Source of the DNA: Kibdelosporangium philippinense
GTDB taxonomy: Bacteria; Actinomycetota; Actinomycetes; Mycobacteriales; Pseudonocardiaceae
Assembly: GCF_021390435.2 (NCBI RefSeq)
Contig: NZ_JAJVCN010000003.1
Span: 1,369,501 to 1,433,500 of the forward strand
Direction of reading: 5' to 3'
DNA length: 64,000 bases
Shown piece after piece: positions 25,622 to 33,572 of the stretch (the stretch's first letter is position 1; every line of letters begins with the position of its first letter). Under the pieces are notes generated by a model. That model saw nothing but the letters and a program-made list of their open reading frames with translations. It was not told the origin of the DNA and ran no database searches. Both the position numbers and the translations under genes were made by a program.

Positions 25622-26076
25622 TCGAAGTACGCAGTTTCCTCAAGCAGCAGGACGGTTCTTTCCAACGCTACGAGGAGACCACCGTCCCGCCATCGGACTC
25701 GGACTACGTCGAAGGCGCGATCGAGCTCGTGATCGATGGCGTCGAGGTGATCGGGCAGCAGCAATGGGACTACGTGGACCAGCTGTGGGCCTACATCGCC
25801 GACATGGTCAGTGACTTGCGCGAGCACGACGAGGTCCGGACCACCTTCCCGGACATGCCGGTCGAGTTCGCGCTCCGCCGGACCGCACCGGGCCGGTTGT
25901 TGGTCAGCTGCGAGAGCAGCACGCCGACTCGTGTCCAGGCTGTGGAAACTGAGCTGGTGCAAGCACTCACTCAAGCGGGTCTCGCGTTCTTCGAGCGGAT
26001 GTCCCGGCTGCTGCCGGACAACGCGGAGTCCTACGATCTCGCGTCGGAAAGCCTCCGTGAGGCAGCCAAGAAGTAA
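25618..26076 (+). CDS. Putative immunity protein for the ALF toxin
   Basis: Acidic, soluble 152-residue protein without signal peptide, not recognised as a named family. Its ATG overlaps the toxin stop (ATGA at 25618-25621), the usual arrangement for toxin/immunity pairs, which keeps production coupled. Features: EGAIELVIDGVEVIGQQQWD, a helix WAYIADMVSDLREHDEV, VEFALRRTAPGRLLVSCESS and a C-terminal helix rich in Ala/Glu. Cytoplasmic location fits neutralising a nuclease that acts in the cytosol. The assignment rests on position and size, not on family match. A strong terminator hairpin follows its stop directly. Confidence 0.75.
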   Translation: MIEVRSFLKQQDGSFQRYEETTVPPSDSDYVEGAIELVIDGVEVIGQQQWDYVDQLWAYIADMVSDLREHDEVRTTFPDMPVEFALRRTAPGRLLVSCESSTPTRVQAVETELVQALTQAGLAFFERMSRLLPDNAESYDLASESLREAAKK

Positions 26077-26116
26077 CGGTTCCGCCCGCTCGGCATTCGC
26101 CGGGCGGGCGGAACCG
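26077..26116. terminator. Bidirectional terminator hairpin
   Basis: Perfect 12-bp stem cggttccgcccg/cgggcggaaccg, loop 16 nt, followed by tgtttatt on the plus strand. It closes the ALF toxin/immunity block and faces the end of the convergent hydrolase gene. Confidence 0.85.
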
Positions 26117-26119
26117 TGT

Positions 26120-26914
26120 TTATTGGGATAGCCGGTTCAGCCAGGTCTCGATCACCGAGTTGAGCAAGCCGGGCGTTTCCTGGTGCGGCCAGTGGCCGAG
26201 CGACAGATACAGCGTTCCGTCCAATTCGGACCGCACACGTTTCGCCGCCCATGCCGCGTGATCCTCATGCCCGCTGGAAAAAATCGTCAGCGTCGGACAT
26301 GTCATCCGGTCGAGGTACGCCTCGGTCCGTTCGCGGGTCCCGACCTCGCCAGCGCCGAGCCAGTTGCCTTGGAACGTCTCGATGACCACGTGGCTGGGCA
26401 CCGACCACACCCGGCGCCGGTGCATCGCCCTGAAGAAGTCCGGGGTGTGTGGGCTGTCGGCGAAATCCATGATCGCCGCGGTGAGTTCGTGCGCGTTCTT
26501 GGTCGTCATCGTCTCGGCGGTGTGGATGAAGTGCGCCGGGGCGAAGCCGTACGCGGGCTCGACGGCGACGAAGCCAGCGACCAGGTCCGGATACTCGCCC
26601 GCGAGCACGATGCCGATCCCGCCGCCGAGAGAGTGTCCGATGACCACTACCTTCGGCACGTCGATGGCACGCAGGAGCAGCACGAGGTCCTCGGCGAACA
26701 CCCGTGCGTCGTAGCCACTCGACGGCACGCTGGACTGGCCGTGCCCGCGCAGGTCGACCGCGATCACGCGGGCACTGCGCGCGAAATGCTCCAGCTGCCA
26801 GTCCCAGTCGTGCGAGTCGCACGTCCAGCCGTGCACGAACAGCAGCGTCACGGGACCTTCGCCCTCGTCGGCACAGAACAGCCGAACGTCGTCCCTGATC
26901 TGCGTGAATGGCAT
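26120..26914 (-). CDS. Alpha/beta hydrolase
   Basis: Alpha/beta-hydrolase fold esterase, lactonase or epoxide hydrolase-like enzyme, 264 residues from the ATG at 26914. Oxyanion-hole region LLFVHGWTCDSHDWDW, nucleophile elbow VVIGHSLGGGIGIVLAG (Ser), acid region LTIFSSGHEDHAAW and catalytic His in LSLGHWPHQETP. The frame is open to 26962 but MPFTQIRDDVRLF is the natural N-terminus. Substrate unknown. It precedes the crotonase gene with opposite spacing of about 60 bp on the same strand, so the two may be cotranscribed. Confidence 0.88.
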   Translation of the reverse strand: MPFTQIRDDVRLFCADEGEGPVTLLFVHGWTCDSHDWDWQLEHFARSARVIAVDLRGHGQSSVPSSGYDARVFAEDLVLLLRAIDVPKVVVIGHSLGGGIGIVLAGEYPDLVAGFVAVEPAYGFAPAHFIHTAETMTTKNAHELTAAIMDFADSPHTPDFFRAMHRRRVWSVPSHVVIETFQGNWLGAGEVGTRERTEAYLDRMTCPTLTIFSSGHEDHAAWAAKRVRSELDGTLYLSLGHWPHQETPGLLNSVIETWLNRLSQ

Positions 26915-26975
26915 GTGCGCCAAGCTAGGTCGACCGGAATACGGCTTGCCATCTGGCGACATCTACTCGCCAGGC

Positions 26976-27746
26976 TCAGAACTTCGGCGACCGCTTTTCC
27001 AAGAAAGCGCGCACGCCTTCTGCGTAGTCCGCACTGTGCAGGGCTTCGTCGTACAACGCGTGGACGCTGTCGTCTTCTTGCTCGCCGTCGGCGATGCGGT
27101 TGATGATCGTCTTGGCGCCGCGGACGCTGACCTGGGCGCGGCCCGCGATCGTGGCCGCGAGCTCCTTGGCGCGCGCGTCGAGGTCCGACGCCGGGTGCAG
27201 CTCGTTGACCAGGCCGATTCGCAGAGCTGTCGCCGCGTCGATGATGTCTCCGCTGAACAGGATCTGCTTGGCCCAGGCTTTTCCGACCGCGTCGACCAGT
27301 TGCTTTGTCGAGGTGAAGTTGTAGACGATGCCGAGCTTGGCCGGGGTGATCCCGAATCGCGCGTTGTCCGCGGCGATACGCAGGTCGCAGGCCAGTGCGA
27401 TCTCGCAGCCACCGCCGATGCAGAAGCCGTTGATCACCGCGATGGTCGGTTTCGCCAACGTTGTGATCGCGCGTTCGGCTGCGTGCACCGCTTCGCTGTA
27501 GCGGGCCGCGTCGTCCGCGCTCGACCGGAGGGTTTCGAACTCGCTGATGTCAGCACCGGCCGAGAAGTGCTCGCCGCCCTGGATCAGCAGGACACGGACG
27601 GCCGGGTCGAGCGAGCCGAGCAGGCCGGGAATCGCCGACCACATCTCCAGGCTCATCGCGTTGCGCTTGTCCGGCCGGTCGATGGTCAACGTCGCCACGG
27701 CTCCGGCCGTTTCCACCTTCACATGCACCGGACTATCGGACCACAC
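26976..27746 (-). CDS. Enoyl-CoA hydratase/isomerase family protein
   Basis: Crotonase-superfamily protein, about 250-256 residues. Oxyanion-hole stretches GGEHFSAGADISEFETLR and VINGFCIGGGCEIALACDLR are intact and the first catalytic Glu (GGCE) is present. The second hydratase Glu, normally in a PExxLG motif, is replaced: the sequence reads FGITPAKLGI. That argues for an isomerase, thioesterase-like or otherwise altered activity rather than classical hydration. Start is either ATG at 27746 or GTG at 27728 (HVKVETAGAVATLTI). The gap to the divergent dehydrogenase gene is only 23 bp. Confidence 0.85.
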   Translation of the reverse strand: MWSDSPVHVKVETAGAVATLTIDRPDKRNAMSLEMWSAIPGLLGSLDPAVRVLLIQGGEHFSAGADISEFETLRSSADDAARYSEAVHAAERAITTLAKPTIAVINGFCIGGGCEIALACDLRIAADNARFGITPAKLGIVYNFTSTKQLVDAVGKAWAKQILFSGDIIDAATALRIGLVNELHPASDLDARAKELAATIAGRAQVSVRGAKTIINRIADGEQEDDSVHALYDEALHSADYAEGVRAFLEKRSPKF

Positions 27747-27769
27747 ATAAACCGGACAATGATCAGCGC

Positions 27770-28990
27770 ATGCTGTGCATCATGCGACGACTTGGCGTGC
27801 TCCTCGTCACACTGACGGCCCTCGCTGCCTGCACAGAGTCCTCCGCGGGCCGTGTTCCGCCGCCGACCGGCGCGGCGGGCGGCCAGCCGAGCACGCCGCA
27901 GGAGACGCAGCCGCCCAAGATGAAGATCGAGACCGTCGCAGGCGGCCTCGAGCACGGCTGGGACATCGGCTTCCTGCCGGATGGCAAGGTCCTGGTCAGC
28001 CAGCGGCCCGGCAAGCTCGCGCTGCTGTCGTCCACGCAGGTCGGCGCGACCGTCACGCAGGTGCAGGCCGATTTCAGCGATGTCCTCGTGTCGGGCGAAG
28101 GCGGCCTGATGGGCATGGTGCTCGACCCGGACTTCGCCTCGACTCGCGAGTTCATCACGTGCCAGACATATAAGGAGAACGGCGTCGGCGTTGACGTCCG
28201 GCTGGTCCGCTGGCGGCTCTCCCCGGATGGGCGCAACGCGCAGCGCGTGAACGTCATGCTGTCGGGTCTGCCGGTGGCGCGTAGCGGCAGGCACTCGGGC
28301 TGCCGTCCGACCATCGCCCCTGATGGCGCCCTGCTCGTCGGCACCGGTGACACGGCCCGCCCGGCGATTCCGCAGGACCGCACGAACCTCGGTGGCAAGG
28401 TCCTCCGGCTGAACGTCAAGACTGGCGCGCCCGCTCCCGGCAACCCGTTCGCTTCGTCGCCGAACGCCAATGAGCAGCGGGTTTACACGTACGGCCACCG
28501 CAACGTGCAAGGTGTGGCGATCCGTCCGGGCAGCGGCCAGGTCATCACCGCCGAGCACGGCCCGGACAAGAACGACGAGATCAACATCGAGCAGGCGGGC
28601 AAGAACTACGGCTGGGATCCGTCCCAGGGCGGGACCGTGACCAGCTACGACGAAGACGTCCCAATGACCGACCTGCAGCGCTTCCCCGACGCGATCCCCG
28701 CGCTGTGGGAATCGGGCGAGACGACCGAGGCGGTGTGCGCGGCGACGTTCCTTGACGGCCCACAATGGGGTGCTTTCAACGGATCGCTGGTGGTGACGGC
28801 GCTCAAGGGCGCGAAAGTCCTGCTGTTCAAGATGGATGACGCCGGCAAGGTCCAGTCGGTCTCGGTGCCGCCGGAGTTCGACGACGACTGGGGCAGGCTG
28901 CGCGCGGCACGGCAGGGCCCGGACGGCGCCCTGTACATCACGACGTCCAACGGAACCGACGACAAGCTGCTGCGGGTCACCCTAGGGTGA
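27770..28990 (+). CDS. PQQ-dependent sugar dehydrogenase-like lipoprotein
   Basis: Glucose/sorbosone dehydrogenase-type six-bladed beta-propeller, 406 residues, exported. Lipobox LTALAAC after MRRLGVLLVT. Family stretches: LEHGWDIGFLPDGKVLVSQR, SGRHSGCRPTIAPDGALLVG with the catalytic His, VYTYGHRNVQGVAIRPGSG, and ITAEHGPDKNDEINIEQAGK. It would oxidise an aldose with PQQ as cofactor outside the membrane; no PQQ synthesis genes are in view, so the cofactor may be imported or the activity different. Translation may begin at ATG 27770 or at the ATG four codons later. Four bp before the AMP-ligase gene. Confidence 0.88.
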   Translation: MLCIMRRLGVLLVTLTALAACTESSAGRVPPPTGAAGGQPSTPQETQPPKMKIETVAGGLEHGWDIGFLPDGKVLVSQRPGKLALLSSTQVGATVTQVQADFSDVLVSGEGGLMGMVLDPDFASTREFITCQTYKENGVGVDVRLVRWRLSPDGRNAQRVNVMLSGLPVARSGRHSGCRPTIAPDGALLVGTGDTARPAIPQDRTNLGGKVLRLNVKTGAPAPGNPFASSPNANEQRVYTYGHRNVQGVAIRPGSGQVITAEHGPDKNDEINIEQAGKNYGWDPSQGGTVTSYDEDVPMTDLQRFPDAIPALWESGETTEAVCAATFLDGPQWGAFNGSLVVTALKGAKVLLFKMDDAGKVQSVSVPPEFDDDWGRLRAARQGPDGALYITTSNGTDDKLLRVTLG

Positions 28991-28994
28991 TCGC

Positions 28995-30359
28995 ATGTCC
29001 TTCCCTGACGCGGTCTTCGCCGCATTGCGTACGGAACCGGCGAAGATCGCTGTCGAGCATGGATCGCGCGAGGTCACCAAGGCCGAACTGCTCAACCTGA
29101 CCAGCCGGATCGCCGCAGGCATGCGGGCCGCCGGGGTCAACGGCGGCTCGGGCGTCGCGATGATCACGGAAGTGACGCCGGAGGCGTTGGCCGCGTATCT
29201 GGCCGCGTGGGCGCTCGGTGCCCGAGTTGTCGGGATTCGTCCGGGGTTCAGCGACAAGCAGCTCGACCACATCCTTGGCGACGGGCTGGATCTGATCGTC
29301 ACCGACGCGAAGCTTCCTGCCCTTTTGGACACCGAAGATGAGCCGTTGATCCTTACTTCCCGACCGGAAAATGTGGCCCGGTTGGTCTATACCAGCGGCA
29401 GTACTGGTCTACCCAAGGCATGCGCACAGACATATCAGGCCCTTGGCGAGCACTATTCGTGGAACCCTTCGGCATGGGACGCCGCGACGGCCGCACAGGC
29501 GGCGGCGTGCGACCGATATCTGCTGTTCGGGAGCCTGGCAAGCGTTGTCGTGCAGGACTATTTGGCTTTGTGCCTATTGAATGGGGGAACCGCGGTCATT
29601 CCGCTTTCGGTCAAGTTCCCTGAAGTGCTGGCCGATCTGCGGATCACGTTCACAATCATGAACACGCCCCGGTTGTACGCGATGCTGGATTCCTTGCGTG
29701 ACAACCCAATCGATCTCAGTTGCCTGCGCGGCATGCTCGTCGCAGGATCGCCTGTGGCACCACATCGGTTGCAGGAAGCCATGTCTCGCATTGGGCCCGT
29801 GATCTATCACGCGTACGGCCAAAGTGAGACCAATGCTTTGACCGTTGCCACGCCTGCCGAGATTCTTGCTGGCCACGTGGAAACTGTCGGGAAACCGCAG
29901 GGTGGCGTGGACATCGAGATCCGCGATGGCGAGGTGTGGGCGCGTAATCCGTGGATGATGCGGGGGTATTGGGAAGACGCCGCCGAGACCGCGGAAGTCC
30001 TTGTGGACGGCTGGATCCGGACCCGCGACCTCGGTTTCCTGCGGGATGGATATCTGCATTTGACTGGGCGCGCGCGGGACATCGTGATCGTGAACGGGTA
30101 TCCGGTGTACGCGGGGCCCATCGAACGCGTGCTGGCGCAGCATCCCGACGTGGATCAGGCGTACGTCCTTGGGCCTTCGGAAGTGCTGCATGCCTTCGTG
30201 ATTCCCTTGCCTGGCAAGGAACTATCGGTTGACGAACTGTCCTCTTTGGTGCGGGACGAACTCGGGCCGAACAGCGTGCCGTCGACGATCACATTCATTT
30301 CCGAGGTCCCGGTCGCACCGAGTGGGAAACCGGACAAGCGGGCGTTGTGGCACGACTAG
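28995..30359 (+). CDS. AMP-dependent acyl/aryl synthetase
   Basis: ANL-superfamily adenylating enzyme, 454 residues, shorter than typical acyl-CoA ligases (500-550). Activates a carboxylic acid with ATP, then normally forms a CoA thioester. P-loop ARLVYTSGSTGLPKACAQT, A5 motif YHAYGQSETNALTVA, A7/A8 region IRTRDLGFLRDGYLHLTGRA followed by RDIVIVNGYPVYAGPIE, and the catalytic Lys motif A10 PVAPSGKPDKRAL. Starts four bp after the sugar dehydrogenase stop, so cotranscribed. No carrier protein is adjacent; substrate unknown. Confidence 0.9.
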   Translation: MSFPDAVFAALRTEPAKIAVEHGSREVTKAELLNLTSRIAAGMRAAGVNGGSGVAMITEVTPEALAAYLAAWALGARVVGIRPGFSDKQLDHILGDGLDLIVTDAKLPALLDTEDEPLILTSRPENVARLVYTSGSTGLPKACAQTYQALGEHYSWNPSAWDAATAAQAAACDRYLLFGSLASVVVQDYLALCLLNGGTAVIPLSVKFPEVLADLRITFTIMNTPRLYAMLDSLRDNPIDLSCLRGMLVAGSPVAPHRLQEAMSRIGPVIYHAYGQSETNALTVATPAEILAGHVETVGKPQGGVDIEIRDGEVWARNPWMMRGYWEDAAETAEVLVDGWIRTRDLGFLRDGYLHLTGRARDIVIVNGYPVYAGPIERVLAQHPDVDQAYVLGPSEVLHAFVIPLPGKELSVDELSSLVRDELGPNSVPSTITFISEVPVAPSGKPDKRALWHD

Positions 30360-30391
30360 ACCGCGATCACAACAGGTCACCAGAAGCCAGC

Positions 30392-30536
30392 ATTCCCTTG
30401 GTTCATGGCACCTTCATGCCACGCGATATCGGCCCCGCCGCGCTGGCCGGTATCCCCCACTCGGGGTACGTTCGATCCCGTTGTTCAAGCTTCAACTGCT
30501 TCCCCTGCCGCATCAGTGGGAAGCGACCAAGGGAAT
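30392..30536 (+). promoter_or_regulatory. Structured leader upstream of a 50-residue gene
   Basis: attcccttggt (30392-30402) and accaagggaat (30526-30536) are perfect 11-nt complements enclosing about 120 nt. Inside are tggca-ccttca-tgcca and gcttccc/gggaagc. The closed structure ends about 24 nt before the small gene start. A cis-regulatory RNA or small RNA is possible. Confidence 0.45.
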
Positions 30537-30560
30537 CCACAGCACGAGGGGCAGACCGAG

Positions 30561-30713
30561 ATGGCCAAGCACGCAGCAGGACCAGGGGCACCGGCGTTCA
30601 AGATCACCGCAGCCGACCGCAACCACCCGCCGAAGCACAGCAAGGATCACCCGAAGCCGGAAGTGATGCGCGTGGTCATCGACGTCAAGAACGGCCTGAA
30701 GAAGGCCAGCTAG
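30561..30713 (+). CDS. Small basic protein, 50 residues
   Basis: Hypothetical protein beginning MAKHAAGPGAPAFKITAADR at the ATG 30561, with GAGGGG about ten bases upstream. Lys/His/Pro-rich middle (HPPKHSKDHPKPEV) and C-terminus VMRVVIDVKNGLKKAS. No signal peptide or membrane segment. The high positive charge suggests nucleic-acid or acidic-partner binding, but no family is recognised. The in-frame opening at 30405 is rejected since it has no start signal. Confidence 0.6.
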   Translation: MAKHAAGPGAPAFKITAADRNHPPKHSKDHPKPEVMRVVIDVKNGLKKAS

Positions 30714-30779
30714 CCAGTGTCAGTGGTGCACCCCGGATTCGGGGTGCGCCGCCAGCCGAAGAGTCTGGCGAACCAGACG

Positions 30780-31388
30780 TCAGGTCTGCAGCTCCGCGAG
30801 GTCGACGGTTATGGGAATCGGCACAGCCGTGACAACAGCCGGGCCCTTGTCCTCGATGAGGTTCTCGACCACATACCGCCCGTTCTCCAAGCGGTACGCC
30901 GTCAGCCGGAGTCCACGAAGGTCATCCTGCTCGATGGTCCAGAGAAACGGCACACCCGCGCCCGCATAGCCAGCCATCTTTGTCTCACGCTCGGCCCTCG
31001 GGTTGCCTGGCGACCACACTTCGACGGCGAGAATCAGTGCTTCCGGCGGAAAGCTCACACCGACCGGCTTACGGTCCAGAATCACCACATCCGGAATCAA
31101 CGCCGTCCGCCATGCCGTCGAAATCCGCACATTCACAGCCAGAGCGACATTCAGGTCGGTGCGATTCGCTGCACGAAGGGCGTCCCGAAGCAGCACGCCC
31201 ATGAGAAACGCGGCATCTTGGTGTTCGCCGGAAGGTGCGGGAGTCAAGTGGAGGTATCCAAACATCAGCTCGAGGCGTGACCCATCTACCGGAGGGTCCA
31301 GTGCCAGCCAATCCTCAACGGTGTACGGGCCGATCATCGGGTGCTCCAGAGCTACTGACACGCACTCCACCTCCAACCTCGGCTCCAT
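30780..31388 (-). CDS. Uma2-family putative endonuclease
   Basis: PD-(D/E)XK-fold protein of the Uma2 (DUF820) family, widespread in actinobacteria and cyanobacteria, function not settled. 202 residues. Family pattern: YTVEDWLALDPPVDGSRLEL, LIPDVVILDRKPVG (Asp), then AVEVWSPGNPRAERETKMAG with the Glu and Lys of the nuclease core. Start at 31388 or at the internal ATG of MIGPYTVED. Single gene between a small basic ORF and a tetR gene. Confidence 0.85.
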   Translation of the reverse strand: MEPRLEVECVSVALEHPMIGPYTVEDWLALDPPVDGSRLELMFGYLHLTPAPSGEHQDAAFLMGVLLRDALRAANRTDLNVALAVNVRISTAWRTALIPDVVILDRKPVGVSFPPEALILAVEVWSPGNPRAERETKMAGYAGAGVPFLWTIEQDDLRGLRLTAYRLENGRYVVENLIEDKGPAVVTAVPIPITVDLAELQT

Positions 31389-31421
31389 CTCAGTGTCCCA
31401 TGTCCGGCCAACTGGGAAAAC

Positions 31422-32054
31422 TCAGCGGCGGACCTTCGGCTTGTGCTCCAAGTGCGACAAGCCGTTCCACGCCAAGTTGACCAGGTGCGCGACCACGTCG
31501 GTCTTTCGCGGCTTACGAACGTCAAGCCACCACTGCCCGGTCAGCGCGACCATGCCGACCAGAGCCTGGGCGTAGAGACCCGCCAGCTTCGCGTCATAAC
31601 CACGACTGCTGAAGTGCACGCCGAGAATGTGCTCGACATGGCTGGCGATGTCGGAGAGCAGACTGGAAAAGGTCCCGGTGGAACTCGCCACGGGTGAGTC
31701 ACGTACGAGAATCCGGAACCCGTCGGTCGACGTGTCCACGTAGTCAAGCAAAGCCGTCGCCGCGTGTTCGAGCAGCGTCCGGGGATGCATGTCCTCCGAC
31801 AGCGACTCCGTGATCGCGGACAACAGGTAGTCCATCTCACGGTCGACGACCACCGCGTAGATGCCTTCCTTGCCGCCGAAGTGTTCGTACACCACCGGCT
31901 TGCTCACGCCGGCCCGGTGCGCGATCTCCTCGACCGACGCGCCGTCGAAGCCCTTTTCGGCGAACAGGGCCCTGGCGACGTCGAGCAGCTGCCGCCGACG
32001 CTGGGTTCCGGTCATCCGTACCCGCGTCGGCGGCACTGCCCCGTTAGATCTCAC
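31422..32054 (-). CDS. TetR-family regulator
   Basis: DNA-binding repressor, 210 residues. The N-terminal helix-turn-helix is typical: RRRQLLDVARALFAEKGFDG, then SVEEIAHRAGVSKPVVYEHF and GGKEGIYAVVVDREM. The C-terminal half (HPRTLLEHAATALLDYVDTS, VALTGQWWLDVRKPRKTDVV) resembles the Rv1019-type regulators that sit beside mfd in mycobacteria (inference from memory of that family). Separated from the upstream desaturase gene by a 160-bp MITE-like hairpin. Candidate regulator of the palindromic operator at 33240-33254. Confidence 0.9.
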   Translation of the reverse strand: MRSNGAVPPTRVRMTGTQRRRQLLDVARALFAEKGFDGASVEEIAHRAGVSKPVVYEHFGGKEGIYAVVVDREMDYLLSAITESLSEDMHPRTLLEHAATALLDYVDTSTDGFRILVRDSPVASSTGTFSSLLSDIASHVEHILGVHFSSRGYDAKLAGLYAQALVGMVALTGQWWLDVRKPRKTDVVAHLVNLAWNGLSHLEHKPKVRR

Positions 32055-32063
32055 CCGGACACA

Positions 32064-32231
32064 CTAGGCCCTGTCCCAAATGCCCGATCGCGATAGCCGG
32101 GCCGGATACGGCCCCTGGCGCCACCGCGGCAACGCCCAAAGACAACCAGTATTCGCGACGTCGCCGCGGCGACGCCAGGAACCGCCCCGATCCCGGCTCT
32201 CATCGACCGGGACATTCGGGACAGGACCTAG
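32064..32231. mobile_element. MITE-like element flanked by CTAG
   Basis: 160-bp body (32068-32227) between two CTAG tetranucleotides (32064-32067, 32228-32231). Ends gccctgtcccaaatgccc and, on the other strand, gtcctgtcccgaatgtccc form terminal inverted repeats; the interior is self-complementary too (cctggcg...ccgcgg with ccgcggcgacgccagg). No reading frame. CTAG-type target duplication and inverted ends fit a non-autonomous IS5-like miniature element. It fills the gap between the desaturase stop and tetR start. Confidence 0.75.
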
Positions 32232-32237
32232 GCCAAA

Positions 32238-33197
32238 TCAGTCCTTGCCGACGGACAAACGGGCGAGGCGCTGTTCGGTCGGCCAGCGCACGTCGTAGAC
32301 CCAGCCGAGCTTCTCGAACAGCCAGATCACGCGCGCGGAGATGTCGATCTGGCCGCGCTGCACGCCGTGCCGCGCGCATGTCGGGTCGGCGTGGTGCAGG
32401 TTGTGCCACGACTCGCCGCCGGACAGGATCGCCAGCGGCCAGAAGTTCGCCGCTTTGTCCCTGCTCTTGAACGGGCGCTCGCCGATCATGTGGCAGATCG
32501 AGTTCGTCGACCACGTGATGTGGTGCAGGATTCCGACGCGCACGAACCCGGCCCAGAAGAACGCGGTCAGCGCGCCCCACCACGACATCGTGATCAGTCC
32601 GCCGAGCACCGCGGGCAGCAAAAAGGTCAGCGTGGTGAACAACACAAAGAGCTTGTTGACCTTGACGAGATCCTTGTCACCCATCAGGTCTGGGGCGAAG
32701 CGCTCCTTGTTCGTCACGTCCTTCTCGAAGATCCAGCCCATGTGCGCGTGCCAGAAACCCTTGGCCAGCGCCCACGGCGAGGTGCCGAACAGCCACGGCG
32801 AGTGCGGATCGCCGTCCCGGTCGGAGAACGCGTGGTGACGGCGGTGGTCAGCGACCCAGGTGATCGGCGGCGACTGCACGGCCATGCTGCCCATCACCGC
32901 GAGCAGGATCCGCGTGCCGCGCTTGGCTTTGAACGAGTTGTGCGTGAACAACCGGTGGTAGCCGACCGTGACGCCAAGCAACGAGAACCAGTAGAACGCC
33001 ACAGCCAGGATGACGTCTACCCAGGTCAACCCCCATCCCCAGGCGAGCGGAACAGCCGCGAACACCGCTACGAACGGCAGCACGATGAACGTGTACACCG
33101 CGATCTGGGTCGCCATGTTCCGCTTGCCCTCGAACATCGGCTTCGGGCCTTTGTCGCCCGCAGCCGGATCCTCGGTTTTGTCGAGGGTTGTTGTCAT
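32238..33197 (-). CDS. Membrane fatty acid (acyl-CoA) desaturase
   Basis: Delta9-type desaturase, di-iron membrane enzyme that introduces a cis double bond into acyl chains. 319 residues with four hydrophobic segments. The three histidine boxes are present: HRLFTH, HRRHH (VADHRRHHAFSDRDGDPHSP) and HNLHH (SWHNLHHADPTC), in the order and spacing of the stearoyl-CoA desaturase family, plus a fourth conserved His region NSICHMIG. ATG at 33197 with GAGGTGGG upstream. The promoter carries a strong palindrome, indicating repression by a TetR-type protein, plausibly the downstream tetR. Confidence 0.95.
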   Translation of the reverse strand: MTTTLDKTEDPAAGDKGPKPMFEGKRNMATQIAVYTFIVLPFVAVFAAVPLAWGWGLTWVDVILAVAFYWFSLLGVTVGYHRLFTHNSFKAKRGTRILLAVMGSMAVQSPPITWVADHRRHHAFSDRDGDPHSPWLFGTSPWALAKGFWHAHMGWIFEKDVTNKERFAPDLMGDKDLVKVNKLFVLFTTLTFLLPAVLGGLITMSWWGALTAFFWAGFVRVGILHHITWSTNSICHMIGERPFKSRDKAANFWPLAILSGGESWHNLHHADPTCARHGVQRGQIDISARVIWLFEKLGWVYDVRWPTEQRLARLSVGKD

Positions 33198-33230
33198 TCG
33201 CCCACCTCACGCGTGACTTAGGTCAGCCTT

Positions 33231-33263
33231 ACCTACGACGTCGTAACTTACGACAGGGTAGGT
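33231..33263. promoter_or_regulatory. Palindromic operator in desaturase promoter
   Basis: Perfect 15-bp dyad GTCGTAACTTACGAC at 33240-33254, nested in ACCTAC (33231-33236) and GTAGGT (33258-33263). It lies 34-66 bp upstream of the desaturase ATG, over the expected promoter. Symmetry and length fit a TetR-family operator. Confidence 0.75.
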
Positions 33264-33452
33264 TGCCGCGAGCCCGGTGCGCCACCCTGCGGACCGTAAT
33301 TTCGATCGCCTTACCACTCCTACGAACTACCCACGTGTGACGCTGCTAACGCCCATTCGGGTAGTCCCGTAGAACAAATTCCACCGGGTGTCTGTCGCCC
33401 GCCAACCCCACTCGTGCGACGATGTCCAACCGTGAGCCTCATCGGCTGACGG

Positions 33453-33523
33453 TCCGCCGTGGTGTAAAGGCAGCACCTCAGATTTTGGTTCTGATGGTCC
33501 AGGTTCGATCCCTGGCGGCGGAG
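33453..33523 (+). tRNA. tRNA-Gln (anticodon TTG)
   Basis: 71-nt cloverleaf: acceptor TCCGCCG/CGGCGGA, D-arm TGGTGTAAAGGCAGCACC, anticodon stem TCAGA/TCTGA with loop TTTTGGT (anticodon TTG), T-arm with GGTTCGATCC, discriminator G at 33523. CCA is not encoded. Stands alone 50 bp before the GGDEF gene. Confidence 0.97.
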
Positions 33524-33572
33524 CGGTAGAGCAGGACAGCTGAACAAGGGTTGATGGGCAGGGGGTGCACCG

